Counted from the stretch's first letter, positions 40,234 through 52,539 are shown. The stretch: DNA of 64,000 nucleotides from Buttiauxella selenatireducens (GCF_031432975.1 NZ_CP133838.1:4340001-4404000), one strand, 5' to 3'. Made by a program: numbers and translations. Notes: generated by a model not told the origin, from the sequence alone.

Positions 40234-41585
40234 GTTCCATTCTCCTGTAATGCGCGTACTACCTGTTCCATGGCGGCACTACGTGAACCCTTCACTAAAA
40301 TAGTCATCATTGAATGCTCGGCGAGTAACGCCTTCAGGTGTGCGATTAAAGAGGGTTTATCGGTAAAATGTTCACCCACTTCAGAGGCCAGACTGATTGT
40401 TTCGCTCAGTGTGCCCACGCTCAGTACGCAATCAATGCCGGACGCTTTCGCGGCTTCGCCTACCTGACGATGGCACTCTACAGATTCATCACCAAGCTCA
40501 GCCATATCCCCAACAACCATCACACGGAAGCCCGGCATTTCTGACAGCACCTGTGCTGCGGCGGTCATCGACCCCACATTGGCGTTGTAACTGTCATCAA
40601 GCAGAAGTTGGTTTTCAGAAAGTTGAATCGGGAACAAACGTCCAGGAACAGCTTTTAAGTCGGCAAGACCTGCTTTAACCGCTTCCAGCGAGGCACCTAC
40701 CGCCATTGCAAGTGACGTTGCAGCCAGTGCGTTAGCAATGTTATGGCGCCCAGGAAGTGGCAAATTCACATCAACGTCGCCAGCTGGCGTTTTGATTGTG
40801 AACTCAGTGCCATGGGCAGTGATATGCACATTGGTCGCGGTGAAATCGCTGCCGGTTGCATTGGGTGAGAAGCGCCAGGTTTTGCGCTCGCCAATGGTTT
40901 GTTGCCAGTTCAGCCAATCATTATTATCGGCATTGAGAATGGCGATGCCGTTTGCAGGCAGACCAGCGAAAATCTCACCTTTCGCTTTCGCAACACCCGC
41001 AAGCGAACCAAAACCTTCAAGGTGTGCAGCCGCCAAATTATTGACTAATGCCGCTTCCGGGCGCGTCAAGCCCACCGTCCAGGCGATTTCACCCTGATGG
41101 TTTGCACCCAGCTCAATGACCGCATACTCATATTCTGGTGTGAGGCGTAATAACGTCATTGGCACGCCAATATCGTTATTCAGGTTTCCGGCTGTATATA
41201 AAGTGCTACCGCATTCGCGCAAAATCGCGGCGGTCATCTCTTTTACAGAGGTTTTGCCAGAAGAACCGGTCAACGCAACAATACGTGTCGGAACCTGCTG
41301 ACGAACCCAGGCAGCCAGTTCACCGAATGCTTGATGTGTATCCGCTACCACGAGCTGTGGAACATTAACATCCAGCTTACGGGAAACCAGCAGCGCCCCT
41401 GCCCCACCGCTGACCGCATCTTGCGCAAAATCGTGCGCATCGAAGCGCTCGCCTTTTAAGGCAACAAACAGGCAGCCAGGGGTTAATTTGCGCGTGTCAG
41501 TGGTGACATCAATGATGTCGGCATCAACCCCGTGCAATTCACCCTGCAAAACAGTGGCGAGTTGGCTTAATGAAACGCGGATCAT
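40227..41585 (-). CDS. murF: UDP-MurNAc-tripeptide--D-Ala-D-Ala ligase
   Basis: Completes the pentapeptide precursor by adding D-Ala-D-Ala. The protein has 452 residues, the same as E. coli. The ATP site [16 protein letters not shown] and [13 protein letters not shown] are present. It overlaps murE by 4 bp and mraY by 7 bp, so translation along the cluster is coupled. Confidence 0.98.
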   Translation of the reverse strand: MIRVSLSQLATVLQGELHGVDADIIDVTTDTRKLTPGCLFVALKGERFDAHDFAQDAVSGGAGALLVSRKLDVNVPQLVVADTHQAFGELAAWVRQQVPTRIVALTGSSGKTSVKEMTAAILRECGSTLYTAGNLNNDIGVPMTLLRLTPEYEYAVIELGANHQGEIAWTVGLTRPEAALVNNLAAAHLEGFGSLAGVAKAKGEIFAGLPANGIAILNADNNDWLNWQQTIGERKTWRFSPNATGSDFTATNVHITAHGTEFTIKTPAGDVDVNLPLPGRHNIANALAATSLAMAVGASLEAVKAGLADLKAVPGRLFPIQLSENQLLLDDSYNANVGSMTAAAQVLSEMPGFRVMVVGDMAELGDESVECHRQVGEAAKASGIDCVLSVGTLSETISLASEVGEHFTDKPSLIAHLKALLAEHSMMTILVKGSRSAAMEQVVRALQENGTC

Positions 41586-43078
41586 GCCACAACCCCCAAC
41601 AAGCGGGCGGCAGTGACACGGTCGGAGTAGTCCAGACGGCGCACCCCAACAATCTGATAGTCCTCGTGGCCTTTGCCTGCCAGCAGAACGACATCATTTT
41701 CTTTCGCCTGCATAATCGCGTTGGTGACCGCTTCAGCACGGCCTGCAACCACATGCGCACGACCTGCATCCAGCATGCCAACCAAAATGTCAGCCACAAT
41801 CGCATTCGGCTCTTCGGTACGCGGATTGTCATCGGTGACAACCACAACATCAGCATACTGTTCAGCAATACCACCCATGATTGGACGTTTGCCTTTATCC
41901 CTGTCACCACCACAACCAAAGACGCACCACAGCTTACCGCTGCAATGTAAACGCGCCGCTTGCAGTGCTTTTTCCAGAGCATCCGGCGTGTGGGCATAAT
42001 CCACCACTACCGTCGGTTTACCCGGTGCGCTGAAAACTTCCATACGTCCACAAACGGGTTGCAGACTCGGTGCCGTTTTCAGCAGTTCTTCAAGGGGATA
42101 ATCCAGCACTAGCAGAGTTGCCAACGCTAACAGCAAGTTGCTGACATTGAATGCGCCCATCAGGCGGCTTTCGATTTCACCGTCGCCCCAGGAAGAGCTG
42201 AAGCGAACAGTCGCCCCACCATCGTGATACTGCACATTGGTTGCTTTCAACCAACGGCCACGACAGCCTGGCTGTAAATTATCTTCCATCGTGACCGCAA
42301 CGGCGTCAGGTAAACGCGTTAACCAATTGCGTCCGACTTCATCATCAGCATTGATGATGGCATTGCCGTAATCATGTTCAGAGAACAGCAGCCATTTGGC
42401 CGCTTCGTAGCCTGCCATATCCCCGTGGTAATCGAGGTGGTCACGACTTAAGTTGGTGAACACACTGGCGGCAAATTTCAGAGCGGAAACACGATGCTGA
42501 ACCAGGCCATGTGAGGAAACTTCCATGGCGGCGAAGCTCGCCCCTTGATCTGCAAGGTTAGCAAGCACTTGCTGTACATCAACGGCAGAACCGGTGGTGT
42601 TTTCAGTTGGTTTCACGTTGCCGAGCAGGCCGTTACCCACAGTGCCCATCACGGCACTGGTTTCGCCTAACAACTGGCTCCACTGGGCAAGCAGTTGTGC
42701 GGTCGTGGTTTTACCGTTAGTCCCGGTCACACCAACCAAACGTAATGCACTTGAAGGCTCGTTGTAAAAACGCCCTGCCAGAGCAGAAAGACGTTGATGC
42801 AATTGGCTCAGATAAATAACCGGCACACCGTGCATTTCACGGACTTCGCCATCCGTTGCCTCGCCTTCAGCTTCAGCTACGACAGCGGCTACGCCTTGCG
42901 CTATTGCCTGCGGGATATATCGACGCCCGTCCGCCTGATGACCGACTACAGCCACAAAAAGGTCGCCCGATGCCGCCACGCGACTATCGAGTGTCATTTC
43001 TCGCAGAGCTCTCGCAGGTAGCGCTGGTAGCGCTGGTACCCACGGAGCGAGAAGGTCGCGCAAATTACGATCTGCCAC
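41582..43078 (-). CDS. murE: UDP-MurNAc-L-Ala-D-Glu--meso-diaminopimelate ligase
   Basis: Adds meso-DAP to the peptide precursor. The protein has 498 residues (E. coli 495). The ATP site is [15 protein letters not shown], and DDNPRTE is the motif that selects meso-DAP rather than Lys. The three extra residues come from a 9-bp tandem duplication near the N-terminus (ALPALPA, DNA about 43017-43038). The start overlaps the ftsI 3' end by 14 bp. Confidence 0.98.
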   Translation of the reverse strand: MADRNLRDLLAPWVPALPALPARALREMTLDSRVAASGDLFVAVVGHQADGRRYIPQAIAQGVAAVVAEAEGEATDGEVREMHGVPVIYLSQLHQRLSALAGRFYNEPSSALRLVGVTGTNGKTTTAQLLAQWSQLLGETSAVMGTVGNGLLGNVKPTENTTGSAVDVQQVLANLADQGASFAAMEVSSHGLVQHRVSALKFAASVFTNLSRDHLDYHGDMAGYEAAKWLLFSEHDYGNAIINADDEVGRNWLTRLPDAVAVTMEDNLQPGCRGRWLKATNVQYHDGGATVRFSSSWGDGEIESRLMGAFNVSNLLLALATLLVLDYPLEELLKTAPSLQPVCGRMEVFSAPGKPTVVVDYAHTPDALEKALQAARLHCSGKLWCVFGCGGDRDKGKRPIMGGIAEQYADVVVVTDDNPRTEEPNAIVADILVGMLDAGRAHVVAGRAEAVTNAIMQAKENDVVLLAGKGHEDYQIVGVRRLDYSDRVTAARLLGVVA

Positions 43079-44831
43079 CTGATCCCTCTTTTTGATTAAT
43101 TACAAATTCACTTTTTTCACCTGTCGCCAGAGCATCCGGTTCGATATTCATGGTGCGCAGAACGCCGCCCATGATGGCACCGAACACAGGTGCAGAGACG
43201 GCACCACCGTAATATTTACCTGCTTGAGGATCGTTAATTACCACAACCAATGCGAATCGCGGATTACTGGCTGGTGCTACGCCTGCGGTGTAAGCAATGT
43301 ATTTGTTAACATAACGTCCATCCGGACCGACTTTTTTCGCAGTACCGGTTTTAATTGCGATGCGGTAGCCCTTGATAGCCGCTTTCACGCCACCACCACC
43401 AGGCAATGCCACACTTTCCATCATATGAACGACGGTACGAACCAACGGTTCAGGGAAAATACGCTCGCCTGGAACCGGAGGATCAACCTTCGTAATCGAC
43501 AGCGGGCGATACACGCCGTAGCTGCCTATCGTTGCGTAGACACGCGCTAACTGTAACGGCGTTACCATTAGCCCGTAGCCGAAAGAGAAGGTGGCCCTCT
43601 CTATGTCAGACCACCGTTGTTTTTGCGGATATAAGCCACTGCGTTCTCCGACCAACCCCAAATTGGTCGCTTTTCCCAATCCAAAACGTGAGTAAGTATC
43701 TACCAACGCTGAGGAGGGCATCGCTAACGCCAGTTTGGAAACCCCGACGTTACTCGACTTCTGTAGTACCCCGGTAAGGGTCAATTCGCTGTAGCGCGCC
43801 ACATCTTTGATCTCATGACCATTGATGCGGTACGGCACGGTATTCAGGACGGTATTTTCACGCACGACACCACGTTGCAGCGCCGTCATGACCACCATTG
43901 GCTTAACTGTTGAACCCGGTTCGAAAACGTCCGTAATGGTACGGTTTCGCATGATGTCTTTCGGGGTTCCACTTAAATTATTTGGGTTATAGGACGGGCT
44001 GTTTGCCATCGCCAATACTTCACCGGTATTCACATCTACCAGTACCGCACTGCCCGATTCGGCCTTGTTGAAAGCCACGGCGTTGTTTAGCTCACGATAA
44101 ACCAGTGCCTGCAGGCGTTCATCAATGCTCAAAGCCAGGTTGTGAGCGGCCTGGCTGTCGGTTGAGGAGATATCTTCGATGACGCGACCAAAGCGGTCTT
44201 TACGTACGATTCGCTCGCCAGGTTGGCCGGTCAGCCATTTATCGAAGCTTTTTTCAACACCTTCAATCCCCTGACTATCGACGTTTGTGAAGCCAATAAG
44301 GTGAGCGGTGACTTCGCCAGAAGGATAGTAGCGACGAGATTCCTCGCGCAGATGAATCCCCGGGAGTTTGAGTTTTTTGATGTAGTCGCCAATATCTGGA
44401 TTCACCTGACGCGCCAGATAAATAAAGCGGCCTTTAGGGTTGCTGTTCACACGGGAAGCGAGCTGATCAAGAGGGATTTTCAGTGCATCGGCCAGCGCTT
44501 TCCAGCGGTTATCCAGCGTAATACCACCCGCGTCATGCAGCTCTTTCGGATCGGCCCAAATGGCTTTAACCGGCACACTAACTGCCAATGGTCTGCCCGC
44601 GCGGTCACTAATCATGCCTCGAGAAGTCGAAACTTCCTGCACACGTAGGGAACGCATATCTCCCTGACGTACCAACATGTCCGGCGCGATGATTTGCAGC
44701 CAGGCAACGCGCCCCAACAGGAAAACCAGCGCCAGCAAAATGCAACCGCAAAGCAACGCAAAACGCCAACTTACAAAGTTGGCCTGTTCTTCCTGGCGTT
44801 TCGGTTTAAGCGTTTTTGCCGCTGCTCTCAT
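43065..44831 (-). CDS. ftsI: Septal peptidoglycan transpeptidase FtsI (PBP3)
   Basis: Class B penicillin-binding protein that cross-links septal peptidoglycan, target of many beta-lactams. The protein has 588 residues, the same as E. coli. One transmembrane helix (about 20-42) is followed by the pedestal domain and the transpeptidase domain with active Ser in STVKPM (about 307), SSN (about 359-361) and KTGTAKK (about 494). The C-terminus [11 protein letters not shown] lies in the region cleaved by Prc in E. coli. No beta-lactam-resistance insertion is seen near residue 333. Confidence 0.98.
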   Translation of the reverse strand: MRAAAKTLKPKRQEEQANFVSWRFALLCGCILLALVFLLGRVAWLQIIAPDMLVRQGDMRSLRVQEVSTSRGMISDRAGRPLAVSVPVKAIWADPKELHDAGGITLDNRWKALADALKIPLDQLASRVNSNPKGRFIYLARQVNPDIGDYIKKLKLPGIHLREESRRYYPSGEVTAHLIGFTNVDSQGIEGVEKSFDKWLTGQPGERIVRKDRFGRVIEDISSTDSQAAHNLALSIDERLQALVYRELNNAVAFNKAESGSAVLVDVNTGEVLAMANSPSYNPNNLSGTPKDIMRNRTITDVFEPGSTVKPMVVMTALQRGVVRENTVLNTVPYRINGHEIKDVARYSELTLTGVLQKSSNVGVSKLALAMPSSALVDTYSRFGLGKATNLGLVGERSGLYPQKQRWSDIERATFSFGYGLMVTPLQLARVYATIGSYGVYRPLSITKVDPPVPGERIFPEPLVRTVVHMMESVALPGGGGVKAAIKGYRIAIKTGTAKKVGPDGRYVNKYIAYTAGVAPASNPRFALVVVINDPQAGKYYGGAVSAPVFGAIMGGVLRTMNIEPDALATGEKSEFVINQKEGSGGRS

Positions 44832-44846
44832 CTGTCACGCGATTCC

Positions 44847-45212
44847 TTATTGCTGAACTACGATGTTTTCCTGCGATGGGTCAACATGCTGCAATTGCAG
44901 CTTTTCCGTCGCGACCCGCTCCACCCGGCTATGATCGCCCAGTGCGTTTTCTTCCAGAATCAGGTTACGCCACTCGATATCTAACGCATCACGTTCCACC
45001 ACCATTTGCTCACGCTGTGCGGTGAGCAGACGGGTATGGTGCGCGGTCGTTACAACGAAAATGGCTGTTACGATAATGGCGGTAAACAAAATCAGTGGCA
45101 TTTTCCCATTACGCAACAAGTCACCACCAATCACCGCTGGTAGTGCATGGCGTTCGCCACTGCTCAATTGGCCAGTAACTTTAGTGAGGGCTTCTGCCAC
45201 TTTGTTGATCAT
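44847..45212 (-). CDS. ftsL: Cell division protein FtsL
   Basis: Small bitopic protein of 121 residues (the same as E. coli) of the FtsQLB complex. A cytoplasmic N-terminus is followed by a transmembrane segment ([19 protein letters not shown], about 39-57) and a periplasmic coiled coil with leucine-zipper spacing (about 58-100). The start overlaps rsmH by 4 bp; 15 bp separate it from ftsI. Confidence 0.96.
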   Translation of the reverse strand: MINKVAEALTKVTGQLSSGERHALPAVIGGDLLRNGKMPLILFTAIIVTAIFVVTTAHHTRLLTAQREQMVVERDALDIEWRNLILEENALGDHSRVERVATEKLQLQHVDPSQENIVVQQ

Positions 45213-46150
45213 GCGTTTGTCCTTTCAGCGATGCGCAGTACCGAACTACGCGCGCGCGGGTTTTCCGCCACTTCTTCATCACCCGGCATCATTTTGCCAA
45301 TGGATTTTAAATATCTGCCGCCGAGCTTATTCAGTTGTGCTTCAGTCATTGGCAGCCCCGCCGGAACTTGCGGCCCACGGGTGTTTTCACGCATAAAGCG
45401 CTTAACAATCCGGTCTTCCAAAGAGTGGAAACTGATGATCGACAGACGACCACCTGGTGACAGTGTTGGAATTGAACCTTTGAGCGCCTGTTCAATTTCT
45501 TCAAGTTCACTGTTGATCCAGATTCGGATAGCCTGGAACGTACGCGTCGCCGGGTGTTTGAACTTGTCTTTTACCGGCATTGCCGCAGCCACAACCGTTG
45601 CCAGTTCTTTGGTACGCGTCATTGGCTGTTCGCGGTTACGCTCGATAATGGCGCGCGCAATACGTTTGCCGAATTTTTCTTCACCGAAGGTTTTGATAAC
45701 CCAGGCGATATCCGCTTCATCAGCGCTAAGCAACCATTCTGCCGCAGATTGACCGCGAGTCGGGTCCATGCGCATATCCAACGGACCATCACGCATAAAC
45801 GAGAAGCCACGCTCGGCGTCATCCAGCTGAGGCGAGGAGACACCCAGATCCAGAAGAATACCGTCAATTTTGCCCAGCAAATCGCGTTCGCTTGCGTATT
45901 GAGCTAATTCAGAGAAAGGTCCATGAATGATGGAGAAGCGCGGGTCATCAATTGCTTGTGCTGCTGCAATGGCTTGCGGGTCACGGTCGATAGCCAGCAG
46001 GCGTCCTTCTGGTCCCAGTTGGGAAAGAATCAATCGAGAATGTCCGCCACGACCAAACGTGCCATCAATGTAGATGCCATCCTGACGAATGTTGAGACCA
46101 TTCACGGCCTCATCAAGCAGCACCGAAGTATGTTTAAAATTTTCCATCAT
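45209..46150 (-). CDS. rsmH: 16S rRNA m4C1402 methyltransferase RsmH
   Basis: SAM-dependent methylation of C1402 in 16S rRNA (formerly MraW). The protein has 313 residues, the same as E. coli. The SAM motif [29 protein letters not shown] and [13 protein letters not shown] are all present. Two ATGs stand in a row (MMENF); the first is kept by comparison with E. coli. It follows mraZ by 3 bp. Confidence 0.97.
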   Translation of the reverse strand: MMENFKHTSVLLDEAVNGLNIRQDGIYIDGTFGRGGHSRLILSQLGPEGRLLAIDRDPQAIAAAQAIDDPRFSIIHGPFSELAQYASERDLLGKIDGILLDLGVSSPQLDDAERGFSFMRDGPLDMRMDPTRGQSAAEWLLSADEADIAWVIKTFGEEKFGKRIARAIIERNREQPMTRTKELATVVAAAMPVKDKFKHPATRTFQAIRIWINSELEEIEQALKGSIPTLSPGGRLSIISFHSLEDRIVKRFMRENTRGPQVPAGLPMTEAQLNKLGGRYLKSIGKMMPGDEEVAENPRARSSVLRIAERTNA

Positions 46151-46153
46151 TAT

Positions 46154-46612
46154 TTATAGTGACAAGTCCTGCAGCCTATCCGACAACGTAGTCGTCGTGG
46201 CCTGCTCAGCGTCGATGTCTTCCTTGACCTGTTGATGCCAGGTTGTTTCATCCCACAGTTCAAACTTATTGAACTGCCCAACCAGCATCACTTCTTTGGT
46301 TAGCCCGGCGTGTTGGCGCAAAACAGGTGCCAATAACAAACGCCCGGCACTATCCATCTGACATTCACTGGCATGGCCCAATAACAGTCGCTGCACGCGA
46401 CGTTCTACAGGGTTCATACTCGACAGACGAGCTAGCTTTTGTTCAATAATTTCCCACTCGGGGAGGGTATAAAGCAGCAGGCATGGGTGATGGATGTCGA
46501 TGGTACAAACCATCTGACCTTCAGAGGTTTCGACAAGCGCATCCCGGTAACGGGTAGGTACGGCGAGCCGCCCTTTGCTGTCGAGATTGACTAATGTTGC
46601 CCCACGGAACAT
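46154..46612 (-). CDS. mraZ: Transcriptional regulator MraZ
   Basis: AbrB-like DNA-binding protein, first gene of the dcw cluster, which represses its own promoter in E. coli. The protein has 152 residues, the same as E. coli. It has two MraZ repeats, each with a DxxGR motif: [16 protein letters not shown] (about 7-22) and [15 protein letters not shown] (about 81-95). Operator repeats lie directly upstream. Confidence 0.97.
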   Translation of the reverse strand: MFRGATLVNLDSKGRLAVPTRYRDALVETSEGQMVCTIDIHHPCLLLYTLPEWEIIEQKLARLSSMNPVERRVQRLLLGHASECQMDSAGRLLLAPVLRQHAGLTKEVMLVGQFNKFELWDETTWHQQVKEDIDAEQATTTTLSDRLQDLSL

Positions 46613-46630
46613 GCCAGCCTCACCCTTAAA

Positions 46631-46666
46631 ATCCCCTTTCCACCACTTTCACCCACAAAATCCCAC
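46631..46666 (-). promoter_or_regulatory. MraZ operator repeats
   Basis: Minus strand GTGGGA, GTGGGT, GTGGTG and GGGGAT occur at exact 10-bp steps, the known pattern for MraZ binding. They lie between the promoter and the mraZ ATG. Confidence 0.85.
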
Positions 46667-46673
46667 CTAAAGG

Positions 46674-46703
46674 AGTTTACGGAGCGGAGGAAAACCTTGT
46701 CAA
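46674..46703 (-). promoter_or_regulatory. Pmra promoter of the dcw cluster
   Basis: Perfect -35 TTGACA (46698-46703) and -10 TAAACT (46674-46679) with an 18-bp spacer on the minus strand, just upstream of the MraZ boxes. Confidence 0.8.
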
Positions 46704-47148
46704 GCAAGCTACAACGCTGATGGAAATAATTTTCATCTCATAAGCGATTGATAAATGACTGGCGTGAAAAGGCGCTACATTCACGATGCAAAATTAACGT
46801 TATGAATATTTGAAAGAAAAATGGTCAATAAGCATAAATATCGTTAAATCGACTGAAAACCTGACAGGTAAAATATGAAGTGTTCAGTTTGCGACGCGGT
46901 CGGCATTTTAAGGTATTTCTCGACAGGTTAACAGCGTCAGATGCAGGCGAAGCGCGGGCTGGAGGGAAGTTTGATTCTTATCAGATAGCTATTGTTTAAT
47001 TATCCGGCATTTTTACACAATGCTATGTAACAAAATAATTCTGAAGTAGTCTTATATCGATTAAGGAATTAAAGATTCATCTTTTACCAAAGAAAAATAA
47101 TTACCTGAATAACCAATAAAAATAAAGCGAGAATATTCTTAATTAAGA
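46704..47148. other. Intergenic region between cra terminator and Pmra
   Basis: About 445 bp, AT-rich, with no credible ORF or repeat. A gap of about 600 bp at this position is also found in E. coli as I recall. I see no further feature that I can name. Confidence 0.5.
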
Positions 47149-47168
47149 ATGGCAGCCGTAACTGCCAT
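47149..47168 (-). terminator. Hairpin after cra
   Basis: Arms ATGGCAG / CTGCCAT with a 6-nt loop, starting 6 bp after the cra stop on the minus strand, followed by TCTTAATT. U-run is weak. Confidence 0.55.
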
Positions 47169-47174
47169 CTCTTG

Positions 47175-48179
47175 TTAGTGGCGACTTAAACTTCCGCGAC
47201 GGTATAGATTACGGCGAATACGAGTCAGGCCTGCTTTCGGCTTACGTGGCTCATCAAGGCTGGCAAGAACGAGTTCCAGCACACGTTCCGCAACGTCACG
47301 GTGGCGCTGCGCGACTGCCAGAACTGGGCATTGCAGGAAATCGAGCAGTTCATGGTCCCCGAAGGTGGCAATCGCCAGCTCAGTCGGTAATCGCCCTTCA
47401 CGTCGCAACGTGACATCCATAACACCTTGTAATAATGCAAATGAAGTGGTGTACAGAGCCTGCGGCATTGGATGGGTTTCCAGCCATTTATCAAACAACT
47501 GCGCTGCGGCTTCGCGTTCGTAGCTGTTGGCATAAAGGAAATGCACTTCACGTGGGTCGTCTTTCCATGCACTGCGGAAACCTTGCTCACGCAAATAGCT
47601 GACGGAAAGCTCCGGCAACGCACCAAGGTAAAGCACGGTTTCGGCTGGGAAAGTACGAAGCTCACTGGCCAGCATTTCCGCGTCTTCCTGATCCGCACCG
47701 ACGACGCTGATGAAGTTTTCACGGTCTAAGGCACGGTCGAGCGCAATGATCGGGAAGGAGTCGTTCGCCCAACGCTGGTAGAAAGGATGCTCAGGCGGCA
47801 GTGAAGTGGAAACAATGATGGCATCCACCTGGCGTTGCAAGAGATGTTCAATGCAGCGCATTTCATTATCTGGCTGATCTTCAGAACAGGCAATTAGCAG
47901 CTGGTATCCACGCTGACGGGCCTGCCGCTCTAGATAGTTAGCAATACGGGTATAACTCGTGTTCTCAAGGTCTGGAATAACTAATCCGATAGAACGCGTA
48001 CGCCCGGCCCGCAACCCCGCGGCCACCGCATTCGGGTGGTAGTTATGCTCGCGAACAACCGCCATGACTTTCTCAACGGTTTTATCGCTGACACGATACT
48101 GCTTTGCCTTGCCGTTGATGACGTAGCTCGCCGTGGTGCGCGAAACTCCAGCCAGGCGCGCGATTTCATCCAATTTCAC
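47175..48179 (-). CDS. cra: Catabolite repressor/activator Cra (FruR)
   Basis: LacI-family regulator of central carbon flux, released by fructose-1-phosphate. The protein has 334 residues, the same as E. coli. The N-terminal helix-turn-helix reads [20 protein letters not shown] and is followed by the sugar-binding core. Start is GTG at 48179, with AGGGG upstream, as in E. coli. It lies between mraZ and ilvH as in E. coli and is separated from ilvH by the ilvIH terminator. Confidence 0.97.
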   Translation of the reverse strand: MKLDEIARLAGVSRTTASYVINGKAKQYRVSDKTVEKVMAVVREHNYHPNAVAAGLRAGRTRSIGLVIPDLENTSYTRIANYLERQARQRGYQLLIACSEDQPDNEMRCIEHLLQRQVDAIIVSTSLPPEHPFYQRWANDSFPIIALDRALDRENFISVVGADQEDAEMLASELRTFPAETVLYLGALPELSVSYLREQGFRSAWKDDPREVHFLYANSYEREAAAQLFDKWLETHPMPQALYTTSFALLQGVMDVTLRREGRLPTELAIATFGDHELLDFLQCPVLAVAQRHRDVAERVLELVLASLDEPRKPKAGLTRIRRNLYRRGSLSRH

Positions 48180-48301
48180 AGTAGCCCCTTAATTTATAGG
48201 ATTGCCATATCCATACACTGGTCATGGTTTCATTTTTATCATCTAAGCGCAGAATAATAACTCGGGCAACCGCTTTTACTGGCAGTTGTTGTGTGATTTG
48301 C

Positions 48302-48340
48302 AAAAAAAAACCCGGCACGAGTTTACCGGGTTTATTATTT
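48302..48340 (-). terminator. ilvIH terminator
   Basis: Minus strand stem AAACCCGG / CCGGGTTT with a 10-nt loop, followed by TTTTTTTT. Confidence 0.85.
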
Positions 48341-48355
48341 AGCCACCTTTCATGG

Positions 48356-48847
48356 CTAACGCATAATCTTGTCACCGCGTGAAACGCCTACGATCCCAGA
48401 GCGCGCCACTTCGACTATTTTTGCCACTTCACGAATAGTATTCAGGAATGCGTCCAGCTTATCACTGGTTCCTGCCAACTGAACCGTGTAGAGCGTTGGA
48501 GTCACGTCAATGATTTGCCCGCGGAAGATTTCTGCGTTGCGCTTCACTTCTTCGCGCCCATAACCACTCGCCTGAACTTTTACGAGCATGATTTCACGCT
48601 CAACATGCGCTCCCTGTCCCAACTCGCTTACCCGCAGCACATCCACCAACTTATGCAGTTGCTTCTCAATCTGCTCAAGGACTTTCGCGTCCCCTACCGT
48701 TTGGATAGTCATACGTGAAAGCGTTGGATCTTCAGTCGGCGCCACAGTCAGGCTTTCGATGTTGTAACCACGCTGAGAGAACAAGCCAATAACACGGGAC
48801 AGCGCCCCGGACTCATTTTCGAGTAATACAGATAATATCCGGCGCAT
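48356..48847 (-). CDS. ilvH: Acetolactate synthase III, regulatory subunit
   Basis: Small subunit that confers valine sensitivity on AHAS III. The protein has 163 residues, the same as E. coli. An N-terminal ACT domain ([20 protein letters not shown], about 4-23, and onward to about 75) is followed by the C-terminal regulatory domain. It starts 2 bp after ilvI. Confidence 0.97.
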   Translation of the reverse strand: MRRILSVLLENESGALSRVIGLFSQRGYNIESLTVAPTEDPTLSRMTIQTVGDAKVLEQIEKQLHKLVDVLRVSELGQGAHVEREIMLVKVQASGYGREEVKRNAEIFRGQIIDVTPTLYTVQLAGTSDKLDAFLNTIREVAKIVEVARSGIVGVSRGDKIMR

Positions 48848-48849
48848 AA

Positions 48850-50574
48850 TCAGGTTCTCTCCGTTTTACTTAACCACATCTCATCCATACCACCGCCACG
48901 GATCTGCATTGGGTACACATGTTCAGTGCCATCAACTGTGACATCAACGAAGACCAGGCGCTGATTACGCACCGCTTCCAGTGCTTCAATCAGTTTGCTT
49001 TCCAGCTCTTCAGGTTTGCTGATACCAATCCCTACGTGCCCATAAGCTTCTGCAACGCGCACAAAGTCAGGCAACGATTCCATATAAGATTGGGAGTGAC
49101 GCCCGGAATAGATCATGTCCTGCCACTGCTTAACCATTCCGAGATAGCGGTTGTTGAGATTTAACACCAGCACCGGCAATCCATATTGCAGTGCGGTGGA
49201 AAGTTCCTGGATATTCATCTGAATACTGCCATCGCCGGTGACACAGACGACGGTTTCTTCCGGCAATGCCAATTTCACACCGAGTGCCGCTGGTAAACCA
49301 AATCCCATGGTGCCCAGGCCACCGGAGTTAATCCAACGCCGTGGTTTATCAAAGGTGTAATAAAGTGCGGCAAACATCTGATGCTGACCGACATCCGAAG
49401 TGACGTAAGCTTCGCCTTTCGTCAGTCGATAGATTGTTTCAATAACCGCCTGTGGCTTAATTTTATCGCTGGTTCTGTCAAATTCGAGACACTGACGAGC
49501 ACGCCATTGCTCAATCTGCTGCCACCAGTCACGAATGTCATCGCAAGACTGTGGCGTATCTTCCTGTACGAGCAATTCCAACATCTGCTGCAGAACCTGC
49601 CGCGCATCGCCCACAATTGGAATGTCTGCACCGACGGTTTTAGATATAGAAGTCGGATCGATATCAATATGCAGCACGGTCGCGTTCGGGCAGTACTTCG
49701 CCAGATTGTTGGTGGTGCGGTCATCAAAGCGCACACCGACGCCGAAAATAACGTCAGAGTTGTGCATCACCATATTGGCTTCGTATGTGCCGTGCATCCC
49801 CAGCATGCCTAATGCCTGGCGATGCGTTCCAGGGAATGCCCCCAATCCCATCAAGGAAGAGACAACAGGAATATTGAGTTTCCCCGCCAACTCGCGTAAT
49901 TCGTCATGGCAGGCAGATGTAATCGCACCACCGCCAACGTACATCACCGGTTTTTTCGCGGCCAGCAAAGTTTGCAGTGCGCGTTTAATCTGCCCTTTGT
50001 GACCCTGAGTGGTGGGATTATAAGAGCGCATGCTAACGGATTCAGGGTAGCTATACGGCAGTTTGTTAGCCGGACTCATGATGTCTTTCGGTAAATCCAC
50101 CACAACCGGCCCTGGCCGACCGCTGGAAGCGAGCCAGAAAGCTTTTTTGATAATGGCCGGAATATCTTCCGCCTGCTTGACTAAAAAGCTGTGCTTCACG
50201 ACCGGGCGAGAAATTCCCACCATGTCGCATTCCTGGAAAGCATCGTAACCAATGAGGGACGTCGCGACCTGGCCTGACAGCACCACCATTGGAATTGAAT
50301 CCATATAAGCTGTGGCAATACCGGTTATCGCGTTTGTGGCCCCCGGACCTGACGTTACCAGTACGACACCCACTTCCCCCGTCGCACGTGCCAGACCGTC
50401 GGCCATATGCACTGCTGCTTGTTCATGGCGCACCAGCACATGATCAATGCCGCCAATAGTATGAAGCGCATCGTAAATATCGAGTACCGCGCCTCCGGGG
50501 TAACCGAATACATGTTTAACGCCCTGATCGATAAGCGATCGGACGACCATCTCGGCTCCTGACAACATCTCCAT
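48850..50574 (-). CDS. ilvI: Acetolactate synthase III, catalytic subunit
   Basis: ThDP-, Mg- and FAD-dependent synthesis of acetolactate and acetohydroxybutyrate for valine, leucine and isoleucine. The protein has 574 residues, the same as E. coli. The catalytic Glu lies in [14 protein letters not shown] (about E49) and the ThDP motif is [15 protein letters not shown] to [14 protein letters not shown] 50574 has GGAGG 6 bp upstream. In E. coli the operon is activated by Lrp; the AT-rich upstream region fits this. Confidence 0.98.
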   Translation of the reverse strand: MEMLSGAEMVVRSLIDQGVKHVFGYPGGAVLDIYDALHTIGGIDHVLVRHEQAAVHMADGLARATGEVGVVLVTSGPGATNAITGIATAYMDSIPMVVLSGQVATSLIGYDAFQECDMVGISRPVVKHSFLVKQAEDIPAIIKKAFWLASSGRPGPVVVDLPKDIMSPANKLPYSYPESVSMRSYNPTTQGHKGQIKRALQTLLAAKKPVMYVGGGAITSACHDELRELAGKLNIPVVSSLMGLGAFPGTHRQALGMLGMHGTYEANMVMHNSDVIFGVGVRFDDRTTNNLAKYCPNATVLHIDIDPTSISKTVGADIPIVGDARQVLQQMLELLVQEDTPQSCDDIRDWWQQIEQWRARQCLEFDRTSDKIKPQAVIETIYRLTKGEAYVTSDVGQHQMFAALYYTFDKPRRWINSGGLGTMGFGLPAALGVKLALPEETVVCVTGDGSIQMNIQELSTALQYGLPVLVLNLNNRYLGMVKQWQDMIYSGRHSQSYMESLPDFVRVAEAYGHVGIGISKPEELESKLIEALEAVRNQRLVFVDVTVDGTEHVYPMQIRGGGMDEMWLSKTERT

Positions 50575-50929
50575 GGTTTGCCTCCAGGCTTACGTGTTTG
50601 ACCGACCGCTGAAACCATTTCGGCTAAGTCGTTGAGGCAGGTTGTTGCGCCCTGCATATCTCTTTTTATTTTTGATAGTCCGCCTAACATAACCGTTGAA
50701 AATCAGGCAATCAATTGTCAATCTTCAACCGTCAATACGCGGATTCCTGACGAACACTACAAAAGCCTAATCTGGCAAAGTAAAACTCTGAGCATAAGGA
50801 AATAGTATGATTGGAAATGTTATAAAAAGATGTTTTGCAGGTTAAATCTAATTCGCGGGAGGGTTCATTGATTCACTCGGTGATTAAGAGACAAATCAAT
50901 AACAGCTGAAAAAACTACAAAATGAAAAA
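50575..50929. other. ilvI upstream regulatory region
   Basis: About 355 bp between ilvI and the leuO terminator, AT-rich from about 50800. By analogy with E. coli it should hold Lrp sites, but I cannot mark single boxes with confidence. No credible ORF. Confidence 0.45.
50686..50714 (-). promoter_or_regulatory. Candidate ilvI promoter
   Basis: Minus strand TTGATT (50709-50714), a 17-bp spacer, then TATGTT (50686-50691), about 110 bp before the ilvI start. Several TTGA elements overlap here, so the exact -35 is uncertain. Confidence 0.4.
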
Positions 50930-50963
50930 AATTAAGAATAACCGGATGGTTTTCACCACCCGG
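50930..50963 (-). terminator. leuO terminator
   Basis: Stem CCGGGTGGT / ACCATCCGG (50942-50950 with 50955-50963, one G.U pair) and loop GAAA on the minus strand, followed by a T-rich run. It lies just after the leuO stop. Confidence 0.75.
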
Positions 50964-50988
50964 ATGAATCAAGGCTAACAGTCTGTAT

Positions 50989-51933
50989 CTATTTACTACA
51001 TACCGTGGTCAAAAGTTTTTCCATCCATTGATGCCCTTTATCCCGCCCGGCAGCTTCGTGCCATGATAAATAGCAGGTCGCTATATTATCTTTTAGCGGC
51101 AATGCGAAGGTTTGCAAATGAAGTGAATCAGCAAACTCTTCAGCTAACCAACGTGGCGCGATAGCGACCAGGTGAGTTTGTGAGACGACATTTAAAACAC
51201 TGGTCAATGCCATTCCCTGATAAGCAATGCTGGCTTGCTTTTCCGGAGTTTGATACCACGGCGCACTAAATGATGCAAAACGCTCAAGAGAAACAACCGC
51301 ATGTTTTTCGTTATAGACGTCTTCTTCGGTTATCGGTTTAATTAAGCGTGGATGTTTCTGACTAGCCACCAGCACCATTTCATCTTCAAACAATGGGATA
51401 CAAGTGAACTCTGGACGACGGAATTCACTGTAGCTAATAACAAACTCAGTCTCCTGATAACGCAATTGATGTTCAATGTCTTTATTTAAAGCTGATTTAA
51501 ACAATAATTGAATGCCCGGAGCAAAGCGCTTCATATTATTGAAAATGACTGAGGTCAACATATTATCTAAAGGGCTACTGACGCAGATGTTAAATACCCT
51601 TTCACTGCTACCTGGGTCGAAGCCTGCTCCTGGTAATTCATTCTGCACCAGTTGCAATGCCTGGCGAATTGCACCAAACAGCTGAAACGCGCGCGCTGTA
51701 GGCTGGATACCCCGCCCGTAGCGAACAAACAACTCGTCGTTGAACATCACTTTCAGTCTGGCTACTGCATTACTCACTGCGGGTTGAGACATTCCCAGAG
51801 ATTGAGCGGCACGGGTAATATTCTGCATTTGCATAACCGCATCAAATACAGTTAATAAATTTAAGTCAACAGAACGCAGTTGAGGTTTATACCCATCATG
51901 CACTGCCGGTTGTTCTACATAATCTTCAGACAT
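50989..51933 (-). CDS. leuO: LysR-type regulator LeuO
   Basis: Global LysR-family regulator that antagonises H-NS and influences the leu and ilvIH loci and many silenced genes. The protein has 314 residues, the same as E. coli. The helix-turn-helix [20 protein letters not shown] lies at about 39-58; the rest is the substrate-binding domain. I choose ATG 51933 because GTGGAG lies 6 bp upstream; a GTG at 51945 is in frame but would lie inside that ribosome site. The C-terminal half differs more from E. coli than the DNA-binding part. Confidence 0.95.
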   Translation of the reverse strand: MSEDYVEQPAVHDGYKPQLRSVDLNLLTVFDAVMQMQNITRAAQSLGMSQPAVSNAVARLKVMFNDELFVRYGRGIQPTARAFQLFGAIRQALQLVQNELPGAGFDPGSSERVFNICVSSPLDNMLTSVIFNNMKRFAPGIQLLFKSALNKDIEHQLRYQETEFVISYSEFRRPEFTCIPLFEDEMVLVASQKHPRLIKPITEEDVYNEKHAVVSLERFASFSAPWYQTPEKQASIAYQGMALTSVLNVVSQTHLVAIAPRWLAEEFADSLHLQTFALPLKDNIATCYLSWHEAAGRDKGHQWMEKLLTTVCSK

Positions 51934-52539
51934 GCCAGACTCCACTAAGATTGCATTTCCCTCTTCGCAGATTAACTCTGCGAGCTTCCCCTATTATCAT
52001 TTGCTAAGCAGAACATGCTGATTGCTGCAATTAAAAACGTCATTTAAACAATTTGAATATAAATCAATAAACTTACGTTTTCTAATGTATCAACACGACT
52101 TCAGCTACTGACAAGTCTGATAAATCTATAAAATTCATATGATTTTATTTCGTCAGTTGACTTCTGGATCGTGCTAATCAAATCACAAAATGACTTAACA
52201 CACAATGATTCGCCAAATGAATAATATATTAAGTATGGATAACATATCCTATTCAGAAACAGCTGACTTACTAAAAAATTACCAATAAAAAAAGAGGCCA
52301 AATTCCTAAAAAACAATCCAGATAATGAATAATCCCGCCAAATCATAACCATGATGAATACTACATATAATAAACATCATATTTATAATTGTTTCTGATG
52401 ATTTCATTTCTACATGCAAGGGTAAACAATCCTTTTTCATACTTTATATATATATTATGAATCTTCCGTATACCAGCATGATTTGCTACGACATAACCCT
52501 GACTGACTCAGCATTGCCTCTATCTAAAAGAATAGAGTG
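51934..52539. other. AT-rich leuO-leuL intergenic region
   Basis: About 600 bp, strongly AT-rich, with runs such as TATATATATATT near 52446-52457. In E. coli the same spacer takes part in H-NS silencing of leuO and in the promoter relay with leuABCD. An 83-codon frame at 52101-52352 on the minus strand has no credible ribosome site or family match. Confidence 0.6.

Noticed and set aside
52101-52352. 83-codon frame on the minus strand in the leuO-leuL spacer
   Set aside because: AT-rich, no Shine-Dalgarno, hydrophobic random-like composition, no family recognised; it lies in a regulatory spacer that is also non-coding in E. coli.
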